NCBI GenBank assembly: GCA_964034945.1
Contig: OZ035963.1
Span: 32,271,644 to 32,335,643, forward strand
DNA: 64,000 nucleotides
Direction: 5' to 3'
Origin: Chrysopilus asiliformis
Taxonomy: Eukaryota > Arthropoda > Insecta > Diptera > Rhagionidae
Every line of letters starts with the position of its first letter. Position 1 is the first letter of the stretch. A program made the translations under genes and the position numbers. This document shows positions 42,839-51,660 of the stretch, in pieces. Below the pieces are notes generated by a model, which ran no database searches, was not told the origin of the DNA, and saw only the letters and a program-made list of their open reading frames with translations.

Positions 42839-43263
42839 GCAATATTTTTAGCCAAAGTGCCTCATTCAAGGTTAAATTCATTTCTGAAGCTGATGAATTT
42901 TGATGGAGCTGAGATTACAGCGGCAGGCGGCAGCGCCGGTGTAGAACGGGTTAAATGCTCGTCTTTATCCGACCATAGTTTGATGTCAAGAACATGAAAA
43001 GCAAGTATCGGCGGAATGGGCATTCGCGTAGATCGGATTCGTAATTTTTACTTAATGCTATAATAAGGACTTTGAGATATGCTAATTTTAAATAATTTAG
43101 TTACGAGATCTTGCATAATTAAATCGGTTAAGTTACGAAAAGTTATCGTGTTCTGGCATCGGAAAAATGAATAAATGAATGAAAGAGACAGTGACCGTTT
43201 AGTTAATTCTCCAGAGATTTCTGCAGACGGAAAATCGTAAATATTAGTGTAAGAAGTTGTGTA
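42839..43263. other. Unassigned DNA
   Basis: No gene or repeat ends seen. Confidence 0.35.
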
Positions 43264-43930
43264 TTAATTTTTAATAGCCCTGCAGGAAAAAAGGGCTTTA
43301 AAAGTGCTTTTCTGGTAGTTTTTCAAAGTATTTTGAAAGTACAGTGATTCTATTTTGTTTTTCGATACCCATGCCGTCACACAAAGTACTTTTTTGAAAT
43401 TTCTGTGCAAAGTACTTTTGGGCAATGCATTTTCAAAGTACTCGTCCAATAGTTTCTTAAAACCCTTTTATTCCACAATTTTTGCTGAATTTGATGATGT
43501 AATCTGCATCAAACGTTTATATATGTATTGTATATTAATTTACATATTTTGAAATATCAAAAAATTGAAAAAGAAATCAAAGTCGCGACCGGGATTCAAA
43601 CCACCCACTTGCGGGTTTGTATTCCGTTCACTTTGCCACTGATCCATGCGTTCTCCTGGCGAAGATTAGTAGAAATTAGTATTCTACTGATTTGCAATTT
43701 AAAATATTTCTATTAAAAACATATTTAAGATATCCGAAAAACGACGAAAAAAATGTATGCCTTTCATGGAAGCTATTTTGTTTTAAGTACTATTAAAGTA
43801 TTTTAAAAGTAGTTTTTCTGAACTACTAAAGTAAAAGTTGTTTTTGTGATGATGAGAAAAAAGTATTTTTGAATGTGCTTTTTTCAAAACGTTTAAAAAG
43901 TACACTAAAAAATTTTGACCGATTTTTTAC
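43264..43930 (-). repeat. Rep-E copy in pieces
   Basis: Two stretches (43264-43480 and about 43730-43930) are full of AAAGTACTTT-like words and match 27755-27935 on the minus strand. The left edge has AGCCCTGCAGG. Between them lies a tRNA-like segment. Confidence 0.45.
43570..43655 (-). mobile_element. SINE-like tRNA-related segment
   Basis: On the minus strand: GGATCAGTGGCAAAGTG (A-box-like) and, about 35 bases later, GGTTTGAATCC (10 of 11 B-box positions), then CGGTCGCGAC. Cloverleaf pairing is poor, so it is not a functional tRNA. No target duplication found. Confidence 0.4.
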
Positions 43931-44185
43931 ATTCTAAACCCAGAGATGGGAAACGTTCTCGTAACGTAACGAAATAACGATTTTCCGGTTTCTCCCTCAA
44001 AATTGCGTTATAACGTTATTGAAATTTAATTCCGTTACAATCATGAAAAGCGTAGCGAAAACCGAAAAAATAATTTCGTTAAGCTTTATTTTATTTTTTA
44101 TTATTTTTTTGTGAAAGGCTCATCAAGTATAAACCAGTGTTGTGCCGCGTAGTCTACGTGATGTAGACTACACCATTGTCTACAC

Positions 44186-45285
44186 CAGGGGCGTGGCGTC
44201 ATTGGATGCAAGGGATGCATTGCATCCCTTACAAATCTCATAAAAATATTGGTAATTGAGTTTGTAAGTTGAAAAATTTTTTTTTTCTACAAAATTCGAT
44301 CATAATTAAGTTTGAGTTTTTTGTAAAGGGTGGGCCAACTTAGAGTTACTTTTTGTGCCGTTTGTAGCTTCAGTACGGCACAAAATGCATTTTATCATAC
44401 GGTCGTGATATATTCAATCGCAACTGACTTTAAAAAAAGAGAGAATTTCTTAACTTGCCTTTGAAACTGTGTGGAAGCAGAAATTATTGTTGCATCTATG
44501 AATTTTGTACGAAGAGAGATCAAACTAAACTTTAAGAGATGAGAACCTATGTTAACGACTGGAGAAAAGAGAGAATGTGGATGCAAAATAAAAATTGCTT
44601 CCACCTCAGCAGAAGTCAAATAATTTGCGCTTTTATTTAAATAACTAAAAAACTAAGATCCGTATTTAAAAAGTTTTTTTGGAGGACATTTAGATGATTT
44701 TGTTTTGAGTAATTCTATATCTAATATTCATACCTTTTTGAAGAAAAAATACGCGATTTTCGCGTTTAAAAAAACCATTCCAAAAATAAAAATTTCTTTC
44801 GGGCGATCATTTCTCTTTTGCCTCGTAATGTCATATGCAACAGGAAGAAGTGAAATAAGCAATTCGAATCGTTGCTTCCGAGTGAAAATAAGTAAAAAAA
44901 TGCATTAAGGCAAATTGGTAGTAGCGTTTCTGCATGCGTAGTGAGTAGTGTCTTAAATTGTTTATTTATTAGCGTGTCTTTTTATTGTGTGATTTTTGTG
45001 ATTTCAATAGTTTGGTAAAAATGGCAGATTGTTGTGTAATCGATAGCTTATTAAAACAATCATTTAGTTCGCGATCTTTTTCAGAAAAACAAAATATTCT
45101 TGATCGCGGGAGACCAAAACCTTACTTTTTTCGTAGGATAACAACGTTTGGCAATCTGTAGGCTACAGCGATTCAAATAATTTGAATACAGCTGTCGAAA
45201 GACACAAAAAATACGTAAGTTGGCACTAAAATTCCAAACAATTAAAACTTGCATCCCCAACTTCCAAACTCACGCCACGCCACTG
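44186..45285 (+). mobile_element. hAT element with transposase remnant, ZMYM1/TTF type
   Basis: The ends CAGGGGCGTGGCGT and ACGCCACGCCACTG pair with one mismatch. Flanks GTCTACAC (44178-44185) and GTCTACGC (45286-45293) agree at 7 of 8 bases. A short palindrome AAGGGATGCA / TGCATCCCTT lies near 44210-44230, and GCATCCCC recurs near the right end. It is inserted in the outer hAT MITE. It carries the decayed coding piece at 45021-45229. Confidence 0.8.
45021..45229 (+). pseudogene. N-terminal remnant of a ZMYM1/TTF-type hAT transposase
   Basis: From the ATG at 45021 a 46-codon frame contains KQSFSSRSFSEKQNILDRGR followed by PKP. This fits the 'F..L.F.EK..I...GRP.P' motif that opens many hAT transposases annotated as zinc-finger MYM-type protein 1-like. 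After a stop at 45159-45161, a shifted frame reads GYSDSNNLNTAVERHKKYVS then WH and a stop. This resembles the end of the TTF-type zinc-finger domain, with its conserved 'W.N L..A...H..S..H' pattern. The middle of that domain, the RNase-H-like core and the hAT dimerisation region are absent. It is a dead fragment; family assignment is from motif memory. Confidence 0.6.
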
Positions 45286-45910
45286 GTCTACGCCAATGTC
45301 TACATTGTCTACCCCAAATCTATTGCCTACGCTATTGTCTACACTGAAGTGTAGACAATTAAAGTCTTCGTGTAGAGCAGTGGTTCCCAAAGTGGTCCCT
45401 ACGGACCCCCAGGGGTCCCCGGGATCATTCAGGGGGTCCGTGGAAAATTAAAATTGATTTGGTGGTCCCTGAACAACGTCAGGGGGTCCGCGCAAGGTTT
45501 AATATGAAATAAAAAAATGGTGACACATTTTTATTAATATGGAAGTTAAAATAAATAACAATGAATAAATTATTAGCGATTTTTACGTCTATTTATAGTT
45601 AGACATATTGGGTTTTATTATTTAATATAATGCACCCTAAAAGTTATTGCTTACTATTTTATATTTTTGTTTAATTTGTTTACTTCTGCGAATAACCAAA
45701 TCCGCGAATGTTTGGAATTACTGTATATTACTGTATTATTATATTCTGTTGTGAATTAATTGGTACAAAATGAGTACCTACACAATATGTGACATTTACA
45801 TGAAATTTTATCCTCACATCTCAAATAATTAATTCAAGAGAGCGTTACATTGCAGCATTCAATTTTTATTATAATTAACAGTGGTTTGTTGCAAATAAAA
45901 TTTTTGATAT

Positions 45911-46790
45911 TGTAACGATCCACGGGTAAGAAGTTGCAAGGACATTCGACATTAGGGATGCCAACGATGTTTGCAAAACATCGAGGTATCGTTGAAAAAT
46001 ATCGAGTTTTAACCTCGATGTTGAACAGACCGATATATCGAGGTATCGATGTTGTTATCCACGATGTTAGAACATTACTCTTTATAAAATTAGTAGAGCA
46101 ACTAATTTTAGGACTAGAGGGACTAGTTTTTAGATAGATTTAATAAGCCACTCAAAGATTTGTTTAAATTTTCTTTGGTATCAATTTTCGGTTTCATCTT
46201 TCTACAAGATTTCGCAAAAAATACCAGAGCTAGCCATGAAATTTTACAGAAAAGTGTGGTCCTGATGTGGAAATCCGTTAACCGGAAGTAACCAAAACGG
46301 CGGCTTTTTAAAAACTATGCGATTTTTTGCGATTTATTCCGAAACTAACCATTTTCCAGTAGTCTTATGTATTACAAGACTTGGAGACAGTAAAATTTGC
46401 TACATTTATGTCTTTCACGAGAACTCCGTTACGAAGATATGCCGGTATTTCAAAAAAAATAGTTTTTTGCGAATATCTCGAAAACTAATGGGTTTTTGGT
46501 GGTTCAACGTATAAGAACTTTTCAAAACATCGGAAAAACGATGTTTTCAGGACGATGTTTTTTGATATCGATGTCGCCTTTAAAAAAACATCGATTTTCG
46601 ATATATCGAGGTTTCATGAACGATGTTGCATCCCTATTCGAGATCTGGCGTGAACGCATCGAGAATGTTTGAGATCTGCACATGAGAACGTTCGAGACCT
46701 CGGCCGAATATACAGGAACGTTGGCAAACGAGCCACGAATATAAAAGGCCGCGTCTTCGGCGGAGATTCAATAAATACTTCTTCAACAAA
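45911..46790 (+). repeat. Possible solo LTR interrupted by a hAT
   Basis: Removing the hAT at 45953-46636 leaves TGTAACGATCCACGGG at the left, then GAGAACGTTCGAGACCTCGG, ATATAAAAGGCCGCG (46738-46752), AATAAA (46770-46775) and an end near CTTCTTCAACA. The TG start, CA end, TATA-type box and polyadenylation signal fit an LTR. I found no matching flanking duplication, so this is tentative. Confidence 0.3.
45953..46636. mobile_element. Inner hAT, same family as 39375-40140
   Basis: It starts TAGGGATGCCAACGATG and ends CGATGTTGCATCCCTA. Flanks TTCGACAT (45945-45952) and TTCGAGAT (46637-46644) agree at 7 of 8. It is the reverse orientation of the 39.4-kb copy (shared words TCATGAAACCTCGATATATC, CCGGAAGTAACC, AAAATACCAGAGCTA). 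It is the youngest insertion in the nest. Confidence 0.85.
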
Positions 46791-47366
46791 ATGTTTTATT
46801 AATATTTTATTTTTACATCATCATTTACCATTCAAGACATTAAAGTTAAATTTGTAATTTTTCTATTATGAATTTATGTAGTTTTTCACCCAGGGTCCAT
46901 GGGCAAGTTTTGACTATGAAAAGGGGTCCGTGGGCAAGTTTTGACTATGAAAAGGGGTCCGTGGGCCAAAAGAGTTTGGGAACCACTGGTGTAGAGGAAC
47001 AACACTGGTATAAACCCCAAAGACCTACCTCTTTCAAATAATTAAAAATATTGGGCTAGTATTTTTACTCACATTTTGATTGTAATCCAGACTTCGTTTT
47101 GGCCAAATTCACTTTTTTTCTGGAGATACTAAAAAGAAAATCATTTAAGCAACTTTTTTGGTACCGAAAATATTTTTTTTCTGGTATCTCCAGAAGTAAA
47201 GTAAATCTGGCGAAAGCAAAGTCCGACTCAAAGTCAGTGACGTCAAAATATCCTAAAATTCAATATCTTTGATATTAACACAAAAAATATCGTTTTTGTT
47301 GAGCTAACTTTTATTAATAAACAAAACTTTTGTACGATTTTTTTTATTTTTAAGTTTTTTATTGAT

Positions 47367-47942
47367 TTTTATACCCGTATGGTGAAACCAAAGGGTATAT
47401 TAACTTTGCCTTACCGTTTGTAACGCCAAGATCCCGTCATCACACATAAAAATGAATTACACCAGTGTGTTTAGAATGATAAAAATAATTAATTTCTGCA
47501 TGTCCGTCCGTCTGTCCGTCTATCCGTCTGTGCGTCTGTCCGTCTGTCTGTCTGTGGCGCGGATTGCGGGCGCACGGATTGAGCTAGAGTCTTGAAATTT
47601 TGCGCAGATCCGTTTTTCGTAAAATGCGAGGCTAAGTTCGTTAATGGGCAAAAATGGACCATTAGGGGGGGTACCCCCCATACGAACGAAAATGATTTTT
47701 GCGAATATCTCGAAAACGATGCATCTTATCAAAAAAGTCCAAGAACAAAAGTTATTTAGGATATGATTCTACATAAAACCACCATACATCAGAATCCGAT
47801 TGGAATAAATTTTAAAAAATCTTATTGGAAAGTTTGACTTCAAAGTGGAATTTTGGTACAACTGTTCGAATTTTGATACGAATATCACCATACGGGTTTT
47901 CAATAATTGCCAGATTGGCAATTATAGCTTTTGTTATGTTTT
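47367..47942 (+). mobile_element. HLE-A copy 5, full length
   Basis: TTTTTATACCCGTATGGTGA start, GTCCGTCCGTCTG core (about 47502-47557), GGGTACCCCCCATACG, TAGGATATGATTCTAC, ATCACCATACGGGT, hairpin AATTGCCAGATTGGCAATT, TTTTGTTATGTTTTAA. It abuts Rep-H copy 2 at its 5' end. Confidence 0.9.
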
Positions 47943-47994
47943 AACTTAAGAATCCCTTAACTTAAGAGAAATAAAATTTCCTGCATTTTTTTGC

Positions 47995-48125
47995 TTAAGA
48001 GTGTTTACGTATCTTGAACCGTTCTCAAGAGATTTGAAAAAATATTTTTCTTTACATATTTTTTCCGAAACTAAATATTGCAAAGGAAAGTTTTGTGTTG
48101 ATCACTACTGCTATTTTTTGGTGTA
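47995..48125 (+). repeat. Rep-D downstream part
   Basis: GTTTACGTATCTTGAACCG, then TTCTCAAGAGATTTGAAAAA and GGAAAGTTTTGTGTTGATCA match 63603-63730 joined to 61100-61118. It shows Rep-D without the PIF-like insertion at that point. Confidence 0.55.
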
Positions 48126-48164
48126 TAGAGAATAGAGATTTTCATTTTCATTTTGGTTAAAACC

Positions 48165-48527
48165 ATAGATATACTAGATCGCTCGATTTGCTGTCTCAAA
48201 TGGTCCCATTTCAATACAGTTCAGTGAATCAAAACGAGTCAAGTAAGATAACCGTATGAAAATAAATATAGTCCTCTCGTTTAAGCCGTGAGCTGTCAAA
48301 GGAAAATAGACTTTCGGAATGGTGTTGGCGCCTAAAGTTATTTGTTTGCGCCTAAAGTTAGTCTCAAACTTGTGAAATTTGAATTTCGCGGCAAACTAAA
48401 TTTGAATTTCGCGACCTTATACAGTTCAGTGGATACGTTCAAGTACGATAAAGAGGGGAATACTTTTGGGACCATTTTTCAGCAGAGCTTTGTATGGTGA
48501 CAGTTGTTCTATGTTATATAGTTCTGT
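48165..48527. mobile_element. MULE-like element, 363 bp, 10-bp duplication
   Basis: The direct repeat GGTTAAAACC flanks both sides exactly (48155-48164 and 48528-48537). The ends ATAGATATACTAGATCG and GTTATATAGTTCTGT are diverged inverted repeats related to those at 7715-8120. A TTTGCTGTCTCAAATGG block matches that copy. The interior has CGCCTAAAGTTA and GAATTTCGCG duplications. Confidence 0.65.
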
Positions 48528-48537
48528 GGTTAAAACC

Positions 48538-48807
48538 GAGTTTTTGCAGTGCCTACTTGATTTATTTGTACTCAATTGTGTTTTTCATTAATAAGAAAAA
48601 TGTTCAAACAATAGAAACATAGAATTTTTAACACATTTAATATCGTTTATTTAAAAAAAATCATTGAAATTAGATCGACAAAAACAATTTATTCGAATTT
48701 CCCTCAACATTATGTAATAAGTTTAACTTCTGTATTAAGCAACCCAAGTCAGTGGCTAACGAGAAAAAAAATAAAAAAAGGTGTTACTCATTCTACAATT
48801 GCAAATA
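48538..48807. other. Unassigned AT-rich stretch
   Basis: No gene or element ends are visible. Confidence 0.35.
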
Positions 48808-48915
48808 CAGTGGTGGCTCGATAATTCGGACAATTGCAAACCGGACGTTGTCCGAATTATCGATTTGTCCGAATTACTAAAACCTATATATTTCCATACG
48901 AATTTTTGATTTAAA

Positions 48916-49388
48916 CATAACAAAAGCTATAATTGCCAATCTGACAATTATTCAAAAACCCGTATGGTGATATGGCATTGTTCGAAGTTTAAGTGAACAG
49001 CGAACAGTTGTATCAAAATTCCACTTTGAAGTCAAAAGATTTTTGTTAATTTTTTTTCATTCGGATTTTGATGTTTGGGAGTTTTATGTAGAATCATATC
49101 CTAAATAACTTTTGTTCTTGCCCTTTTTTGATAAGATACACCGTTTTTAAGATATTCGCAAAAACATTTTCGTTCGACTGGTCCATTTTTACCTATTAAC
49201 GAACTTAGCCTTGCATTTACGAAAAACGAATCTGCGCAAAATTTCAAGTCTCTAGCTCAATCCGTGCGCCCACAATCCGCGCCACCGACGGATGGATGGA
49301 CGGACAGACGGACAGACGGACAGACGGACAGACGGACAGACGGACAGACGGACAAACGGACAGACGGACAGAAGGACGGACGGACTTC
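48916..49388 (-). mobile_element. HLE-A copy 6, reversed, ends at its microsatellite
   Basis: The 3' tail AAACATAACAAAAGCTATAA, hairpin (one change), ACCCGTATGGTGA, GTTTAAGTGAACAGCGAAC (subfamily variant), CTAGCTCAATCCGTGCGCC and a long GACGGACA tract. It stops at about 49388, directly against the transposase remnant. The 5' third with ACCATACGGGTAT is absent. Confidence 0.75.
49290..49385. repeat. GACGGACA microsatellite
   Basis: The core GTCY-type tract of HLE-A copy 6, the longest in the window for this family. It produces Asp/Gly/Arg/Thr repeat frames that are artefacts. Confidence 0.9.
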
Positions 49389-49389
49389 T

Positions 49390-49479
49390 AGCGCTATTGC
49401 CTTTCTTTAATTTATTTAAAATTTCAAGTGTTTCTTTTATTGCTAGGAAGTTGTGTTTAATTTTATTAGTTGGAGCCAT
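49390..49479 (-). pseudogene. pogo transposase, N-terminal DNA-binding remnant
   Basis: On the minus strand, from an in-frame Met at 49479, 30 residues read MAPTNKIKHNFLAIKETLEI then LNKLKKGNSA. This is the start of the pogo/CENP-B-type helix-turn-helix domain (family pattern K.K...L...EKLEIL..LEKGES). The frame then runs into the HLE-A microsatellite, so the rest of the domain, the second DNA-binding domain and the DDE core are lost. The upstream continuation of the frame (to 49590) lies in leader sequence and is not counted. This remnant independently supports the pogo assignment of the element at 48808-49806. Confidence 0.7.
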
Positions 49480-49806
49480 AGTTAGTTTTTTAAACAAAAT
49501 GTTATAATAGAGCACTTGAAAAAACAACTTACTCTGAACAAGAATATGAAGGAAACTGAATAAACATAACCAAATTCTACGTACATACATATACGTATTT
49601 GTATTCGTTTTATACCGTTAATCGCGAGAGGTCTTTGTTGAACATAAGTGTCAGGTTCAAACACGATTTTTTATCTAGTGTCCGGATTATTGAATCAGAC
49701 TTTTTGTCTTATGTCCGAATTACAGAGGCTTTAATATTAAGAACTTTCTGTCCAGATTACTGAAGTGTCCGAATTACCAAGTGTCCGAATAATCGAGCCA
49801 CCACTG

Positions 49807-51414
49807 TGTATAGTAAAAGCAGTCAAGTAAATCAACATTTCGAGTTTTGTAATAAATCTTTTTTTTTTATTTAATTGATAAATTTCATAAGCAAAGCAAT
49901 TAGAAAACTATTTTCATACGAAATTTCATTTCACTATTCGCGATTACTCCAATGCTGTACAAATCGAAGGAAAATTAGATCGATGCTGTTGTTTTTGCTA
50001 CCTCTACTATTTATGTATATATTACGAATTATTCATGTAATTCTATAATTTACAAGCTTAAAATATTGATCATTATATTGGCTGTGTAAAATTGTGCAGG
50101 AATTTTGCCTAACGGTTGATACACCTTTCCGATTTCTTCGCGATTTCTTCCAAGAAGTGGTTCGCTGTTGAATTTTATTGAAGACCTGTTTGATGAATAT
50201 GTCATAAACCTATCGAGCACAGTAATTTTTCTTATCTGAGATGATAAATGAATTTTACTATGACATATGGAACGAGTTTTTTAATCAAACTAAAAATTTG
50301 TGTTTCAAATTGTGGGAGTTTTTTTTTACTTTTTTACAAAAGTAATAGGACTCATAAAGACAAGACGAAAAACAAGTTATAGTACTCCTCCACGATTCGC
50401 GAACGATTTAATTGCAAAAGAATTTTATTTGCGATTCACGAGTCGAATTTTTCCGTAGCCTGTATTCCGCACGTAGAATATTTCAAATGCAACTCGAGTA
50501 ACACCACGTCTTGATTAACAATTTTTCATCCGAAGAAATATCTCACCGCAATGAGATTTTTTTGACATCTGGGCCGAAAATCTCTTGAAATTTTATTTCT
50601 CAAATTGGCAATGAAAAAAACACCCAGTCGCCGCTCTCGCAATTAATGCAATACGTGAAATTGAAAAGGCTGAAACAGAAGAACAGACGAAAAGAAAAAC
50701 CCCTTAATGTTATATATTCTCTTCCAAAGCTTTTTGTATCGTATTTTGTAAAAATTAGTTATTTTTGCAATTACTTGTCGGGAGAAATTGGATTCCGCCA
50801 TCTTGAATTGTGAAATTCCAAGAAATTTTGCTATTGCAAGATTTCAAGAAATTTCTCTCTGGGATTTTTCCCCTCCGTCAACTCGAGCTCTGATTGGTCA
50901 ATCAAAAATCTCTGCGATGAAAAATCCCAGGTCAAGACGCGGTGTAACAAAGAAAATTGCTTGGAAGGCCGGGGTTGGGGAGGGGAGGGGGGCGATAAAA
51001 AGTCGCTTCGCTACGCGGACCCTTAACCTCGAGCGCTCACTCCCATCGCCGCTGCCGATGCCGCTGCCGCTGCCGCCGGCTCTTCCACATCGGCCCGCAA
51101 AGGAATTGTGTTTTTTGAGGATGGGGGTCGAAGGTCCCGGACCCGGAATAAAAAAATCATACAAAAAGTATTTTTATAAGTTCCTGAATCCAAAGAAATA
51201 CCTTATACGAATCCTGGATGCAAAAACAATGCATTTTAGCAGGTGGGGGTTGGATGGTCACAAAAATGTCTTCAAACGCGTTTTAGGAGTTCTAGAATCC
51301 AAAAAAAAATACTGTTTAGCGATTTTTAGTTTTTCCAGTGTCATAGGTGTATTTTCATCTGGAAGGGGACGGGGGGTGGGAAGGGGGCAACTAAAACCAA
51401 AATAATAAAAAAAA
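49807..51414. other. Unassigned DNA with one long frame
   Basis: No element ends are firmly seen. GGGATTTTTCCC near 50861 and GATGAAAAATCCCAGG near 50918 form a short inverted pair. The 50.95-51.4-kb part is GC-rich and G-run-rich on both strands. Confidence 0.35.
50788..51405 (+). CDS. Longest open frame (205 codons), doubtful
   Basis: The frame has a proline/leucine-rich centre (SLPSPLPMPLPLPPALPHRP) produced by a CCGCTGCCGATG-type imperfect repeat and a basic, aromatic C-terminal half. I recognise no domain. The region contains CGCCATCTTGAATTG-like and inverted GGGATTTTTCCC sequence, which look non-coding. The tail (GRGRGVGRGQ) comes from G-rich low complexity. An antisense frame overlaps the same GC-rich patch. 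I list it as the longest frame in the window, but length in a GC-rich patch with few stop codons is weak evidence. Confidence 0.12.
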   Translation: MDSAILNCEIPRNFAIARFQEISLWDFSPPSTRALIGQSKISAMKNPRSRRGVTKKIAWKAGVGEGRGAIKSRFATRTLNLERSLPSPLPMPLPLPPALPHRPAKELCFLRMGVEGPGPGIKKSYKKYFYKFLNPKKYLIRILDAKTMHFSRWGLDGHKNVFKRVLGVLESKKKYCLAIFSFSSVIGVFSSGRGRGVGRGQLKPK

Positions 51415-51660
51415 TTCTCGAGACGTCTTTTGCCACTCAACCGATTGACTTGAAATGTTGTACACACACTTCACTCCGATGATAATTAAATATTTTCACT
51501 AGGATAAAGGAAAGTCCAGTAAGGATAACGTGATTATCCTTTTCCTCAAATTTTCCGGAAAAGTCTCATCTGAAGGTTTTTGGAGTCGATGAATCCGATT
51601 TGAACGTTAAGAAGTCTGTAAGGAGGTCTCAAAGGTAAGGATATTCGAAAACTAAAAGGT

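Larger units (their letters stand above)
45378..46988. mobile_element. hAT (Charlie-like ends) with perfect duplication GTGTAGAG
   Basis: The ends CAGTGGTTCCCAAAGTGG and AGTTTGGGAACCACTG are flanked by GTGTAGAG exactly (45370-45377 and 46989-46996). 'CAGTGGTTCYCAAA' is the classic Charlie-type hAT terminus. Subterminal repeats of GGGGTCCGTGGGC lie on the right and AGGGGGTCCG on the left. It holds a younger hAT at 45953-46636 and possibly a solo LTR. No transposase frame is seen. Confidence 0.9.
44135..47007. mobile_element. Outer hAT MITE, 8-bp duplication GTATAAAC
   Basis: The ends CAGTGTTGTGCCG and GGAACAACACTG are flanked by GTATAAAC exactly (44127-44134 and 47008-47015). After removing its two insertions, only about 160 bp remain, rich in GTCTAC words (GTAGTCTACGTGATGTAGAC, ATTGTCTAC repeats). 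The unoccupied site in Rep-H copy 1 confirms the junction. It contains the hAT elements at 44186-45285 and 45378-46988. Confidence 0.85.
43941..47366 (+). mobile_element. Rep-H copy 2, split by a nest of hAT elements
   Basis: It begins CAGAGATGGGAAACG and runs to about 44134 (CGTAACGTAACGAAATAACG, GCGTTATAACGTTATTGAAA). It resumes at 47008/47016 with CCCAAAGACCTACC, then CTGGAGATACTAAAAAGAAA, GACGTCAAAATATCC, and ends TTTTTTATTGATTTTT at 47366. Copy 1 (190-822) has the same order without the interruption. HLE-A copy 5 follows immediately. Confidence 0.75.
48808..49806 (-). mobile_element. pogo/Tigger-type element with HLE-A inserted
   Basis: The ends CAGTGGTGGCTCGATAATTC and GAATAATCGAGCCACCACTG pair almost perfectly, and GTCCGAATTA words repeat just inside both. 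The left flank is TA; the right flank is TG, probably a mutated TA. Read on the minus strand, the 5' side encodes a pogo-type DNA-binding remnant (49390-49479). The rest of the gene is gone and HLE-A copy 6 occupies the other half. Confidence 0.8.
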
